Positions 17,622 through 26,156 are shown, counted from the stretch's first letter. The stretch: 64,000 nt of DNA from Natrinema soli (GCF_028618695.1 NZ_JAQIVI010000022.1:85934-149933), one strand, 5' to 3'. The notes: a model not told the origin generated them from the letters alone. Numbers and translations: made by a program.

Positions 17622-18032
17622 TCAGTCAGCGGTTCGCCGCACCGCCCGACTCACCGCACCGTCCGATCGGGGCCACGAGCGCTTCGTCGCGACGACCGCG
17701 AGCCAGAAGATTACGACGGCGACGACCGGGTGAATCGCGGTGGCCATCGACCCGAACGCGTGGGCCGTCGCGTACTGGACACTGATGAGCGCGAACAGCC
17801 CGATGGGGAACAGCCGCAACGGCCAGGAGAGCCGCCCCAGAAAGGCGACGAGTACCATGAGAATAGGAACGATCTCGAAGAGGTGGATGAACGTCCTGTG
17901 AAGTCCCCAGTTCGCCGGATCGACGAAGATCGCCATGCCGGCGATGTAGGTCTGGACGAGGACGCACGCGGCGAACAGTCCCGCCAAAGTGCAGTAGCCG
18001 TAGCGTCCCCACGGCCGTTCGGACGCCGTCAT
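17622..18032 (-). CDS. Four-helix membrane protein (DUF6220-like)
   Basis: 136 aa from ATG 18032. It has four hydrophobic helices, LAGLFAACVLVQTYIAGMAI, FIHLFEIVPILMVLVAFL, FPIGLFALISVQYATAHAF and IHPVVAVVIFWLAVVAT, with a conserved-looking His in HRTFIHLFE and HAFG. The pattern fits the DUF6220 family of small membrane proteins, an assignment made from topology and the GLHRTFIH motif. It is divergent from the sensor-domain gene at 18390, with 357 bases between. Confidence 0.7.
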   Translation of the reverse strand: MTASERPWGRYGYCTLAGLFAACVLVQTYIAGMAIFVDPANWGLHRTFIHLFEIVPILMVLVAFLGRLSWPLRLFPIGLFALISVQYATAHAFGSMATAIHPVVAVVIFWLAVVATKRSWPRSDGAVSRAVRRTAD

Positions 18033-18227
18033 CCGATCACCCCGTCGGTCCACGCGTACAGAAAGTAGTTCTCCCCTGCTGTACTCGCTGCACCCGTCGG
18101 AATTCGAGTTGTCAGCGCCGTTCCATCGATCGCAGTAATCGGAACCATGGTCACTAGGCGACCCGGAGGAACGGTGGGGGATTAATCCGGATAGCACAGT
18201 CGCTGGAGCGGCGACCGTGCGTAAATG

Positions 18228-18349
18228 TTTATACCGCTCCCACGGGGTATCGACGTATGTCCCGAACGAGGCCCCGATCCTCTCGCGGTTCGCAGCCGTC
18301 GCGGCGTCCGTCCGCAGGGAGGTGCAACCGACGGAGACGCGTACCGTAA
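18228..18349 (+). promoter_or_regulatory. TATA box with possible leader ORF before the sensor gene
   Basis: TTTATACC at 18228-18235 is a good archaeal TATA box. An ATG at 18257, 26 bases downstream, is at the leaderless position and opens a 30-codon Arg/Ser-rich ORF ending at 18349, out of frame with the sensor gene at 18390. It may be a leader peptide, or simply the transcribed leader. The rest of 18033-18389 shows nothing else. Confidence 0.35.
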
Positions 18350-18389
18350 CGCGCGGGTCTCTCCCATCGCAGACGTAACCGTCGTACTC

Positions 18390-19142
18390 ATGTCTACGAA
18401 AAACCCCCCGGAAACACACTCTCTCGGCGGATTCCTCGGCCGCTGGATCGGCGCCCCCGCGAGGCTCCAGACGTATCGAAACCTCCTGTACGTACTGTCG
18501 ATGTTCCCGCTGGGTATCGCGTATTTCAACGTTCTCATTATCGGGTTCACCACCGGGCTCGGACTCACGATCGTTCTCGTCGGCGTCCCAATAGTCGTCG
18601 GCGTGCTCGCGGTCGCGACCGGGTTGGCCGGCTTCGAACGGACGCTCGTCCGCGTCTTGTTGGACGTCGAGGTTCCCGTCGAACGCGTTCCGAACGACCG
18701 GGGGCTGTGGACGATCGTAAAACGGCTCGTAACCGATCTCCGAACGTGGATGGCCGTCGCGTATCTCGTCAGCGTGTTCGTATTCGGGTCCGTCGCGTTC
18801 GGCGTGATCGCGTCGCTGGTGGCGACATCGTGGAGCTTTCTCTCCGCGCCGCTATACTACGAGGACGCGCCAGTCGTCGCGTACGGGCCGATTCCGCGCG
18901 GCGATTTTGCGCTCGACATCCTGTTCGGCTGGGATACGTTACTGGTCGGACTGCGAACGACGTTTCGCCTCGGTTCGTGGCAGGTAGACACCCTTCCCGG
19001 TGCGCTGTTCGTCGCCTGTCTCGGACTCGCCCTCCTGTTTCTCGTGACGTTGCCGCTCGTCAACGTACTCGCCTCGGTGTGGGGCCGGTACGCCCGGGTC
19101 ATGCTCACCGTTCCGCGATACTGGCGGCGGTTAGCGGACTAA
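18390..19142 (+). CDS. Putative sensor domain membrane protein
   Basis: 250 aa from ATG 18390. It matches the 'putative sensor' domain often found at the N-terminus of bacterial and archaeal histidine kinases or alone: four transmembrane helices in two pairs (FPLGIAYFNVLIIGFTTGLG with TIVLVGVPIVVGVLAVATGL, then WMAVAYLVSVFVFGSVAFGV and a last one ending LFLVTLPLVNVLASV). An amphipathic segment GFERTLVRVLLDVEVPVERV links the pairs. No kinase or HTH domain is attached, so it would act as a stand-alone membrane sensor. It faces the three-gene HTH operon at 19182-20207. Confidence 0.8.
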   Translation: MSTKNPPETHSLGGFLGRWIGAPARLQTYRNLLYVLSMFPLGIAYFNVLIIGFTTGLGLTIVLVGVPIVVGVLAVATGLAGFERTLVRVLLDVEVPVERVPNDRGLWTIVKRLVTDLRTWMAVAYLVSVFVFGSVAFGVIASLVATSWSFLSAPLYYEDAPVVAYGPIPRGDFALDILFGWDTLLVGLRTTFRLGSWQVDTLPGALFVACLGLALLFLVTLPLVNVLASVWGRYARVMLTVPRYWRRLAD

Positions 19143-19181
19143 CCGTGGTCGAAGTTCGAGTATCGGCCGCGGCGACGGCGC

Positions 19182-19493
19182 CTACGCCTTCGTCAGTGCG
19201 TACAGGATCGCGAGCACGCCAGCGAGGTGGGCGATGGTGATGGCGAAGAGGATCTCCGCGTCCGTCGCCGGAAGCAGCGCCCCCACCCCGTAGTCAATGA
19301 CGACCGGAACCGCGGTCAGGAAGGCGATGCCGACGGCGAGGTACAGCATCGGTCGGCTCCCGTTGCGCCGGTAGCCGTGGTAGGCGAGGAACGCGACGAA
19401 CGATCCGACGATGGCGACCGCTGCCGCGAACGCGGCGATCGTCGCTTCCGCGTTCGCGATCGGGCCGACGCCGTACAGGAGTAGGCCGATCAT
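19182..19493 (-). CDS. Small three-helix membrane protein (second of a pair)
   Basis: 103 aa, three helices: TIAAFAAAVAIVGSFVAFLA, MLYLAVGIAFLTAVPVVIDY and FAITIAHLAGVLAILYALTK. The architecture and several positions (RPMLYLAVG..., final LYAL) repeat those of the protein at 19490, so the two are tandem paralogues. Its start overlaps the stop of that gene by four bases (ATGA). It resembles the small membrane proteins that accompany winged-helix regulators in haloarchaea (the DUF7521 type, from memory). Confidence 0.72.
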   Translation of the reverse strand: MIGLLLYGVGPIANAEATIAAFAAAVAIVGSFVAFLAYHGYRRNGSRPMLYLAVGIAFLTAVPVVIDYGVGALLPATDAEILFAITIAHLAGVLAILYALTKA

Positions 19494-19858
19494 TTTCTCA
19501 CCCGTTTCGATCGCGGAGAATCGCCGGACGCTCGGTTGCGCGAAACCCCATATATCGCGTACAGCGTGGCAGCGAGTCCGAGGAGTTTACTCGTATTCGC
19601 GGCTGCCGACCGACCGAGCGCGGAGACGTCGGTCAGGTTCGCGAGCACGAACTGGATCAAGATCGGTCCGGTCGTGAGAAGGACGAGCCCGAGCGCCAGG
19701 TAGAGCCGTCCCCGATCTCGGGAGTCGCTGTATCGACGAGCGACCAGATATGCTATCCCGAGCGACAGAACGGCGGTGACGACCAACCCAAGGAGCGTGA
19801 GGAGGACGAGGATCCTCTGGCCGCCCGTCGTCACTTGAAGGAGCACGAACGAACGCAT
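19490..19858 (-). CDS. Small three-helix membrane protein (first of a pair)
   Basis: 122 aa from ATG 19858, one base after the stop of the HTH gene at 19860. Three helices (ILVLLTLLGLVVTAVLSLGI, LYLALGLVLLTTGPILIQFV and LLGLAATLYAIYGV) and an Arg-rich tail. It is paralogous to the following gene at 19182. The tight HTH-TM-TM arrangement suggests a membrane signal passed to the regulator, or a regulator controlling its own membrane partners. Confidence 0.72.
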   Translation of the reverse strand: MRSFVLLQVTTGGQRILVLLTLLGLVVTAVLSLGIAYLVARRYSDSRDRGRLYLALGLVLLTTGPILIQFVLANLTDVSALGRSAAANTSKLLGLAATLYAIYGVSRNRASGDSPRSKRVRK

Positions 19859-19859
19859 G

Positions 19860-20207
19860 TTAGCGCAACCCCTCGAAGAGATCGGTGAATCGGTCGGCGG
19901 CGGTTTCCTCTCGGTACGTGACTCGGAGCTCGAACGACCCGTCGACAAGTTCGATCTCGATCCGTTCGAGCCGTGCGGCGTACGTGTGATAGTGGTGGCC
20001 GTCCTGATCGATTTGCAACCGCTCATCGACGAGATCGTGCTTCTGGAGGCGTTCGATGCGCCGGTAGATCGTGGACACGGACGCATCGCACGCTTCGCTC
20101 AGTTCAGGTACGGACATTTCTCGTTCGCTGGTCTGGATGAGTATGTCGTGGGCGTATTCGTCCTCCAGGAGGGCGGCGATCTCTCGAACATCACTGTCCC
20201 CGGTCAT
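19860..20207 (-). CDS. Winged-helix regulator heading a three-gene operon
   Basis: 115 aa from ATG 20207. The domain begins DVREIAALLEDEYAHDILIQ, followed by the helix-turn-helix MSVPELSEACDASVSTIYRR and IERLQKHDLVDERLQIDQDG, with the wing in HHYHTYAARLERIEIELV. It is ArsR-like in fold, with no metal-binding Cys and a His triplet HHYH in the wing. It is the first gene of the operon with the small membrane proteins at 19490 and 19182. The 314 bases upstream (20208-20521) contain no further gene. Confidence 0.82.
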   Translation of the reverse strand: MTGDSDVREIAALLEDEYAHDILIQTSEREMSVPELSEACDASVSTIYRRIERLQKHDLVDERLQIDQDGHHYHTYAARLERIEIELVDGSFELRVTYREETAADRFTDLFEGLR

Positions 20208-20521
20208 TCCGCACGTCGGTGCCGAAATCGATCGGTGCCCTCGGGAGTGCTCCGTGCGGTGATCGAGGCGGCCATGCGATGTGCAGTATCGATCCGCGGC
20301 GGACATAAAACGAGCGTTGTAAACACCGCGATCGGCATCGGTGCGTACTCCCAATCCGCGAAACGCGATTTCGCTCGCGGAGTTTCGGGTCCGATCGCTC
20401 GTCCGAAGCGCTGACGATGAGATACCTGATGACGGGAGCGGTCGTCAGTGGCCGGAGGGAGTGGCCGGAACCGACGGCGTTCGAGGTTGAGTGTCATCGG
20501 TGGACGCGTCACGTTCGGACG

Positions 20522-20917
20522 TCAGTCGGCTCGCGATCGGTCGATTCCAGCAGCGGCGATACCGGCGAGCACACCCCACACGGCGTTGGTTAGGATGATA
20601 GCCGGGATCGCAAAGACGGGGGCCGAGAGCCCGCCCTGGAGAACGATACTCACGCCGATCGCGAGGACGCCGTACGTCCCGCCCGCAATCGCCAGCGTCG
20701 GGATAGGTCGTCGGTCGCCGACCAGGACGACGACGCCGATCCAGAGGATCGTGATCACGACCATCGTTAGAACCGGTACCCAGGGCCGGCCATCTGAAAC
20801 GCCGAAGACGCTCAGAAGCGGCATGACGAGGGCGAAGCCGCCGAGAAGCGAGCCGAGCTGCCAGTTTCTGGTCGAACGTACGGCGTTCGGGACGCGTTTC
20901 GCACGGAGTTGACTCAT
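20522..20917 (-). CDS. Small four-helix membrane protein
   Basis: 131 aa from ATG 20917. A basic N-terminus (RAKRVPNAVRSTRN) precedes four helices: LLGGFALVMPLLSVFGV, VLTMVVITILWIGVVVLV, LAIAGGTYGVLAIGVSIVL and FAIPAIILTNAVWGVLAGIA. I recognise no family. A TATATA at about 20995 could drive it with a leader of roughly 50 bases. The remaining 20918-21270 shows no coding sequence I can support. Confidence 0.68.
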   Translation of the reverse strand: MSQLRAKRVPNAVRSTRNWQLGSLLGGFALVMPLLSVFGVSDGRPWVPVLTMVVITILWIGVVVLVGDRRPIPTLAIAGGTYGVLAIGVSIVLQGGLSAPVFAIPAIILTNAVWGVLAGIAAAGIDRSRAD

Positions 20918-21270
20918 ACTGTTCGTGAATCCAGAGGTCGGCGCCGCAGGTAATCCGTATCCGCGAGTCGCTCGGCCGACGACTGTGCCCGTAGACATAT
21001 ATAGGAGTTCGCAGGAGACGCGGCACGGCCGTGCGAAGCGGGAGTCGGTTATCGGACCGATCGCCGTGTCGTTTCACAGCGCTATCGACATCCGGGGGAA
21101 ATGCTCATGCCGATTTCCGACACCGGTGCTATCAGTAGCGTGCATGGAATCTAACCGCGGAGAGGGGAGGACGCTCATCGTCGGCGGTACCGGCACTTGA
21201 ACTTCAGGCCGACCAATCAGAGGGTGTCGTAGAACGTTCCACACACCAACTGTGCTCAGCGTGACGGTCG

Positions 21271-21909
21271 TTAGTTTTCTACGGTGAGGCCTCTCGAAAG
21301 GGTAGCTATCATTTCCTCTTGCAGATGATAATAGATCCCGTCTTGGATCTCCTCAAGATTAGCACCGATTTCGTCGTACTCGTCCTTATGAAGGATTAGC
21401 AAACCGAGAGACGATCCCATAAGCCCAAGTACGGTTATTGGCTCCATCTCTGAGATCGGGCCTTCGCTTCGTGCTTGGATATCTTTGATAGGGGGAACCA
21501 ATACTTCCATCTCTTTCCGCTCTATCTCGGTAAGCTGATCAGACGAGACATTCCCAAGAACCTCTTGATAGTCCCGTTTAATGAACACCTCCTGGATGAA
21601 CTCATTTCCTTCACCAAATTCAACATAACAGCAGAAGAATTGCTCAAGCCGTTCTTGGGCATCGTTACTCCCCTCCAGTTCCGACTGCAGTGTCTTCGCA
21701 AACTCGTCTAATTCCTGTTCGAATATCTCCACATAGAGATCAGACTTGGCGTCGAAAAATTGGTAGAATGTGGGTTTAGCAATACCAACTGGTTCAGTAA
21801 TATCCTTCACCGTTGTCTTCGCAGGCCCGTACTTCAACAACAGCTCACGCGCAGTTTCAAGAAGTTCCGCTCGTATCCGCTCCCGGTCTTCATCACTGAA
21901 CTTTCGCAT
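21271..21909 (-). CDS. TetR/AcrR family regulator
   Basis: 212 aa from ATG 21909 (ATG 21936 also in frame). The N-terminal TetR DNA-binding domain is plain: RIRAELLETARELLLKYGPA, TTVKDITEPVGIAKPTFYQF and FDAKSDLYVEIFEQELDEFA. The C-terminal 150 residues are a ligand-binding helical domain, acidic, with CC in QFFCCYVEF. It is divergent from the ABC exporter genes at 22007-23702 and shares a 97-base intergenic region containing a long palindrome, so it almost certainly represses that exporter and itself. The low-GC codon use differs from neighbouring genes, consistent with transfer as a unit. Confidence 0.9.
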   Translation of the reverse strand: MRKFSDEDRERIRAELLETARELLLKYGPAKTTVKDITEPVGIAKPTFYQFFDAKSDLYVEIFEQELDEFAKTLQSELEGSNDAQERLEQFFCCYVEFGEGNEFIQEVFIKRDYQEVLGNVSSDQLTEIERKEMEVLVPPIKDIQARSEGPISEMEPITVLGLMGSSLGLLILHKDEYDEIGANLEEIQDGIYYHLQEEMIATLSRGLTVEN

Positions 21910-21937
21910 ATCTATCCGTCGGGCTTGAAAACTCATA

Positions 21938-21986
21938 ACTAAATTGGTTTTCGGTTATTACTCCATAACCAAAATAGATATTTAGT
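21938..21986. promoter_or_regulatory. Long palindromic operator between tetR and ABC genes
   Basis: ACTAAATTGGTTTTCGGTTAT and, on the opposite strand from the right side, ACTAAATATCTATTTTGGTT form an imperfect 49-bp inverted repeat centred near 21962. The right arm contains ATATTTA, placed about 27 bases before the leaderless-type ATG at 22007, so a bound repressor would cover the ABC promoter. Confidence 0.65.
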
Positions 21987-22006
21987 CATAGTATGTACGT
22001 TAGAGT

Positions 22007-22924
22007 ATGGCGACAATCGAAGTGAACGACCTAACAAAAGACTACGGGAGTGTCCGTGCGGTAGACTCCCTTTCGTTCACCGTAGAAAGCGGGGAGGTAT
22101 TCGGCTTTCTCGGTCCAAACGGAGCCGGCAAGACAACGACGATTCGATCGCTTCTCGGGTTACTCGAACCAACAGCTGGCACTGCGTCCGTCCTCGGCGC
22201 AGATATCCATGATGAGGGCGCGCTCATCGGGGCAAAACAACGAATCGGATATCTGCCTGCGCATCTCGGATTCGACGAGGAAGAGACGGGTGAAGGCGTC
22301 CTCGACTATCACGAATCAGTGAAAGGGGGGTCCCGTCGGGACGAACTCCTCGAGATATTTACCCCTCCAGTTGAGCGTCGGATCCGCGAGTATTCAACCG
22401 GGAACAAGCGTATGCTTGGTATCGTCCAGGCATTTATGCACGATCCCGAACTCGTAATCATGGACGAGCCAACCTCCGGCCTCGACCCCCTCAAACAAGA
22501 AGAGTTCAACGAGTTCATCAGGAACGAGCGCGAGCGTGGCAAGACGCTATTCTTTTCATCACACGTGCTGAGCGAAGTTCGCCGCGTGTGTGACCGCGTT
22601 GGTATCCTCCGTGAAGGGACGCTTGTTGGTCTGGAAGACATCGAGACGCTGCTTCAGCAAGGCGGAAAGCGGGTGCAACTCCAGACGACGGACGGGGCCA
22701 GAGCGGATCTCGCAGAGATCGACGGGGTAATAGACGTTCAGACGTTCGCGGAGGGAATCCAGTTCATCTACACTGGAGAATATAACGCGCTGCTCCGTGA
22801 GCTTGCGACCCATGATGTCCGTGAGATAGAAATTAGCGAACCACCGCTGGAGGATATCTTTATGCACTACTACGGGACAGACGGTGCAGTCGAAACCAGT
22901 CAGGGGGTGCAATCCGATGTTTGA
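22007..22924 (+). CDS. ABC transporter ATP-binding protein
   Basis: 305 aa. Walker A GFLGPNGAGKTTTIRSL (about residue 40), a degenerate signature REYSTGNKRMLGIVQAF (STGN in place of SGGQ, about 130), Walker B LVIMDEPTSGLDPL (about 150) and the switch region FFSSHVLSEVRRVCDR follow the CcmA-type order. A C-terminal domain of about 85 residues ends in IEISEPPLEDIFMHYYG, typical of multidrug or NatA-like ATPases. Its stop overlaps the permease start by eight bases. It is probably regulated by the TetR protein at 21271 through the palindrome just upstream. Confidence 0.92.
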   Translation: MATIEVNDLTKDYGSVRAVDSLSFTVESGEVFGFLGPNGAGKTTTIRSLLGLLEPTAGTASVLGADIHDEGALIGAKQRIGYLPAHLGFDEEETGEGVLDYHESVKGGSRRDELLEIFTPPVERRIREYSTGNKRMLGIVQAFMHDPELVIMDEPTSGLDPLKQEEFNEFIRNERERGKTLFFSSHVLSEVRRVCDRVGILREGTLVGLEDIETLLQQGGKRVQLQTTDGARADLAEIDGVIDVQTFAEGIQFIYTGEYNALLRELATHDVREIEISEPPLEDIFMHYYGTDGAVETSQGVQSDV

Positions 22925-23702
22925 AACCACCAGGTATGAGATGAGCCGTCGAGTCCGTGGAACAGTAATTCTGACTGTCGGTCTCAGTCTCTACGTGGCC
23001 TTCATCATCTGGTACTTCTCCCTCTTGGACCCGTCAGCATATGAGCAGATAGCGGAGTCGTTGCCGCCAGCGATGTTAGATGCATTCGGTATGCAGTCAA
23101 TCGGTTCCATTGAGGGGTGGCTCGGAGGACAGATCTATACGTTCCTGTGGTTGCTGGGACTCGGGATATACTTCGCGTACGCATCGGCGGGAGTGATCGC
23201 GGGTGATATTGAGAGTGATCGAATGGATCTGTTGCTTTCGTTCCCCGTTTCTCGAAGCCAGTTACTCGCCGAGAAGTTTGCATCGTTTCTCCTCCCGGTA
23301 ATTTCGCTAAACGTGGTTGTGGGCGGTGTCACGTACGGCCTCGTGTTGGCGATCGGTGAGACGATTGATCCGATGCATCTCGCGTTGGCTCACCTCCTCT
23401 CGATTCCGTATCTCCTCGTCTGTGCAGCAATTGGTATGGTTCTCTCCGTTCTTGTGGATCGGGCAGCAGTTGCAGAACGAGCTGCCATCGGGCTGATATT
23501 CGTGCTCTGGCTCGTTGAGTCTGCTGTTGGTGCGGCAGAGGGCTTCGCGTGGATACAAAATATTAGTCCGACCCACTATTACTCTCCGACGCCGGTTCTC
23601 ATTGATGGGTCGTACGAACTGGTTGATATAGGGATTTTGATTGCTACGTTCCTGAGCTTACTCATCGTGAGTCAGATCCTGTTCGAACGTCGAGATATAT
23701 AA
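22917..23702 (+). CDS. ABC-2 type transporter permease
   Basis: 261 aa. ATG 22917 lies inside the end of the ATPase gene. Six transmembrane helices are predicted: TVILTVGLSLYVAFIIWYF, FLWLLGLGIYFAYASAGVIA, LLPVISLNVVVGGVTYGLVL, LLSIPYLLVCAAIGMVLSVL, IGLIFVLWLVESAVGAAEGF and the final IGILIATFLSLLIVSQILF. The cytoplasmic sequence GDIESDRMDLLLSFPVSRSQ is the conserved ABC-2 permease loop. Together with the ATPase it forms an exporter; the substrate is not predictable. Confidence 0.9.
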   Translation: MFETTRYEMSRRVRGTVILTVGLSLYVAFIIWYFSLLDPSAYEQIAESLPPAMLDAFGMQSIGSIEGWLGGQIYTFLWLLGLGIYFAYASAGVIAGDIESDRMDLLLSFPVSRSQLLAEKFASFLLPVISLNVVVGGVTYGLVLAIGETIDPMHLALAHLLSIPYLLVCAAIGMVLSVLVDRAAVAERAAIGLIFVLWLVESAVGAAEGFAWIQNISPTHYYSPTPVLIDGSYELVDIGILIATFLSLLIVSQILFERRDI

Positions 23703-23819
23703 GATGCCTTCTCGATTACATCAACAGACTTCTCGTTACCGTCAATTTGCCTAGGCAACGGATCTCCACCGTCGTGCGGTTGTGTTCGGAGTCGGGCCGC
23801 CCGCTTATGCTGCATAGAT

Positions 23820-24482
23820 TCAGCGACTGGTGGCGCCGACGTGGAGCGACGAGAACACGGTCGCCTCGATCTTCCGGAGGTGCTCGCCGACGGTCGTCTC
23901 GGCCAGGCCGATCGCCGCCCCGATCTCGTCGTGGGTCGCCTCGCGGGGCTCCTGGTAGTACCCGAGGTCGACCGCCGCTTCCAGCACCTCGCGCTGGCGC
24001 TCGGTCAGCCGAGAGACGACGTGGCGGGGGCCGGGCGTGTACGGGCCAGTCCGTTCGATCTCGACCCTGATGCCCTCCGGCTGCTCGAAGAGGGTGTCAG
24101 CGAAGGCTGCCTCCGTCCCGATGTAGGTCACCCGGAGGCCACCGTCTTCGGTGTACTCGATCGGCATGTCGATCAGGGAGGACGACTCGCGCCGGTTCTC
24201 CATGAGCATCCGGCTCAGATCGTCCACCGCATAGCGCGTATATGAGAAGAACCCGGAATCGTCGCCGGTGATCGAGAACTCGAAGACGTCGGGCGACTCC
24301 GACAGGATTCCGCGGAGTTCCTCCACGTCGCCACGACCCTCGGCGAACATCGCGACGGTGTCGTCGTCGAGGAGTTCCATTCGGTGGATGGCTCGGTACG
24401 CCAGGCCGAGTTCGTTGACCTGCCGGTCGAGCCGGTTGATCCCACCGTCCTCGGGATAGCCCACGAATGTGACGTAACGCAT
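23820..24482 (-). CDS. HTH-10 family regulator (bacterio-opsin activator-like)
   Basis: 220 aa from ATG 24482; the open frame upstream is not protein-like. The N-terminal sensory module includes IHRMELLDDDTVAMFAEGRG and EYTEDGGLRVTYIGTEAAFA. The HTH_10 domain shows LTERQREVLEAAVDLGYYQE, PREATHDEIGAAIGLAETTV and GEHLRKIEATVFSSL. It is divergent from the glycosyltransferase at 24580 with about 97 bases between, a likely target. It is the second of three intact paralogues in this window. Confidence 0.9.
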   Translation of the reverse strand: MRYVTFVGYPEDGGINRLDRQVNELGLAYRAIHRMELLDDDTVAMFAEGRGDVEELRGILSESPDVFEFSITGDDSGFFSYTRYAVDDLSRMLMENRRESSSLIDMPIEYTEDGGLRVTYIGTEAAFADTLFEQPEGIRVEIERTGPYTPGPRHVVSRLTERQREVLEAAVDLGYYQEPREATHDEIGAAIGLAETTVGEHLRKIEATVFSSLHVGATSR

Positions 24483-24579
24483 ACGTTCGTGATTGACTGC
24501 GACCGACAAAGACGTTGACCATAAGCGTCCATGGATCACCGGCAGCGCGCTCATCGCCCCCGGGAGAGGAGGGATACCC

Positions 24580-25494
24580 ATGTCTGAGCGGCCGCCGACG
24601 AGTATTCTCCTCCCGACGACGAAGTGGACCGACGCATGCGCGGAGGTCACTGTCCAGCTCGGAGACGGCGACGAGTTATTGGTCATCCACGACGGCGCGG
24701 AGGACCCCGTCACCGAGCAGAAAGAGAGCCACGAGGGCGTCAGGCTCATCGCCGCCGGTGAACCCGAGGGCTGCTCGGGGAAGGCCAACGCCATCGTCGC
24801 CGGGATGGAGGCCGCGCGCCACGACCGCATCGTCTGGACGGACGACGACTACCACCATCCCCCGGACTGGCTGGCGACGATGAACGCGGACTACGAGGAA
24901 CACGGCCCGGTGTCGGAGGTGCCGTACTTTGTCGGCCAGGACCCCCTCTCGGTGGTGCTCGAACCGCTGTACGCTTCGGGGGGCTCGCTCGGCCTCTACC
25001 TCGGCGACCAAATCTGGGGTGGTTCGGTCGTGTTCGAGCGAGGGGACATCGACGAGGCAGCGTTCCTCGACGAACTCCGGCGCACCGTCAGCGACGACGG
25101 CCTCCTCATGGAGTACCTCGAGGTGACGACGGTCGGCCGGACGCGAATCGTCCCCATCGGAGGGAGCGTTCGCGAGGCGGTTGAGCGCCCGGTTCGCTGG
25201 ACGCAGATCCTTCGGTGGCACTTCCCCGGTACCGTCGCCGGGATCTGTCTCGTCTCGCTGCTCGTACTCGCAGGGGCGGTTCTGGCCCCGCTCCCTGCGG
25301 CGGCAATCCTCACGGTGGCACATTTCGCCGTCTACGAGGTCCTGGGCATCCGCCGGTGGACGGCCGTGCTGGCGTATCCGTCGCTGTTCGTGTTCGTCCC
25401 ACTTCTCTTCTACGCGCTCGCCCGCCGGACGTTCGTCTGGGGCGGCCGGCGATACCGGTGGCGAGGGAAGTTCGACGTGGCGGTCATCGAATAG
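24580..25494 (+). CDS. Membrane glycosyltransferase, family 2-like
   Basis: 304 aa from ATG 24580, preceded by GGAGAGGAGGG as a ribosome-binding site. The GT-A fold is indicated by SILLPTTKWTDACAEVTVQL, LLVIHDGAEDPVTEQ, EGCSGKANAIVAGMEAARHD and the DxD-type metal site IVWTDDDYHHPPDWL. Acceptor-side residues follow, with DDGLLMEYLE and the basic AVERPVRWTQILRWHFPG resembling the (R/Q)xxRW motif of processive or ceramide-type transferases. Two to three C-terminal helices (AGICLVSLLVLAGAVLAPL onward) anchor it in the membrane. It would transfer sugars to lipids or surface polymers; the specific substrate is unknown. Confidence 0.85.
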   Translation: MSERPPTSILLPTTKWTDACAEVTVQLGDGDELLVIHDGAEDPVTEQKESHEGVRLIAAGEPEGCSGKANAIVAGMEAARHDRIVWTDDDYHHPPDWLATMNADYEEHGPVSEVPYFVGQDPLSVVLEPLYASGGSLGLYLGDQIWGGSVVFERGDIDEAAFLDELRRTVSDDGLLMEYLEVTTVGRTRIVPIGGSVREAVERPVRWTQILRWHFPGTVAGICLVSLLVLAGAVLAPLPAAAILTVAHFAVYEVLGIRRWTAVLAYPSLFVFVPLLFYALARRTFVWGGRRYRWRGKFDVAVIE

Positions 25495-25816
25495 CGACCT
25501 GTCCGAAGACGATACGCTAAACGAGGTGTGTTCGCGATTCGCTCACCCCATTCGAAGTGACCGAGTTCCACCCGAAACCGCGTGAGCCGGGCGGGACCTT
25601 CGGTCCGCTAGAAGCCGGCGTGAAACGCCCGCGATGCCGTGAGCGCGTCAACGACGAGTCCACAGCCGCGTCGCAGACGTGATGGTCGCGATAGTCGAGA
25701 TCCAGGCACGCCTGGACGGCACAGGCAACGCAAATCGAGCGGGAGACGGGGTTGTTCTGTTCCCCGGTTTGCGCTGTACCGGATCCGGTATCATCGTTGA
25801 CACTAGCAAGGGTTGC
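25495..25816. other. Non-coding spacer with a GC-rich inverted repeat
   Basis: No gene is recognisable in these 322 bases. GCCGGGCGGGACCTTCGGTC with a following GCTAGAAGCCGGC can form a hairpin near 25587-25619, just downstream of the glycosyltransferase, and may be a terminator or a mobile-element end. Confidence 0.3.
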
Positions 25817-26156
25817 TCAGGAGGAGATGTAGCCGATCGATTGTCTTGCCACGTCCTCGGCGCGTTCGTCGACGAGGGAGGTCATATGGAGATCGACCTC
25901 TGCAGCACTATTGAGGGTCGCGAGCGACCACGGAAGGACGTCACTGCGTTCTCCGAGTGGGTCGCCCTCGTAGTCGTCGTCTCGAAGCGGGAGTGATTCT
26001 TCGTAGTAGGTCCTCGTGGAGATCAGGACCGAGATGAGTTGCACGCCGTGGTTCGGACTGAGGTGTTTCCAGAACGAGCATCGGGCGACCTTTATCCGAG
26101 AGCGGATCAGCCCCCCAGACAATGTCGCCTCGCTCCAGTTCTTTGAACGCGGTCAC
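25817..26156 (-). pseudogene. Frameshifted PemK/MazF-like toxin
   Basis: Two minus-strand frames together make one PemK/MazF-like mRNA-interferase-type protein. The first frame, from GTG 26156, reads MTAFKELERGDIVWGADPLS and DKGRPMLVL (the GDIVW and GRP/PxLVL motifs of the family). The second continues NHGVQLISVLISTRTYYEES, ERSDVLPWSLATLNSAAEVD and ARQSIGYIS. A single frameshift near 26070 separates them, so it is inactive. Its GTG overlaps the stop of the fragment at 26153, the usual toxin-antitoxin organisation. Confidence 0.6.
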
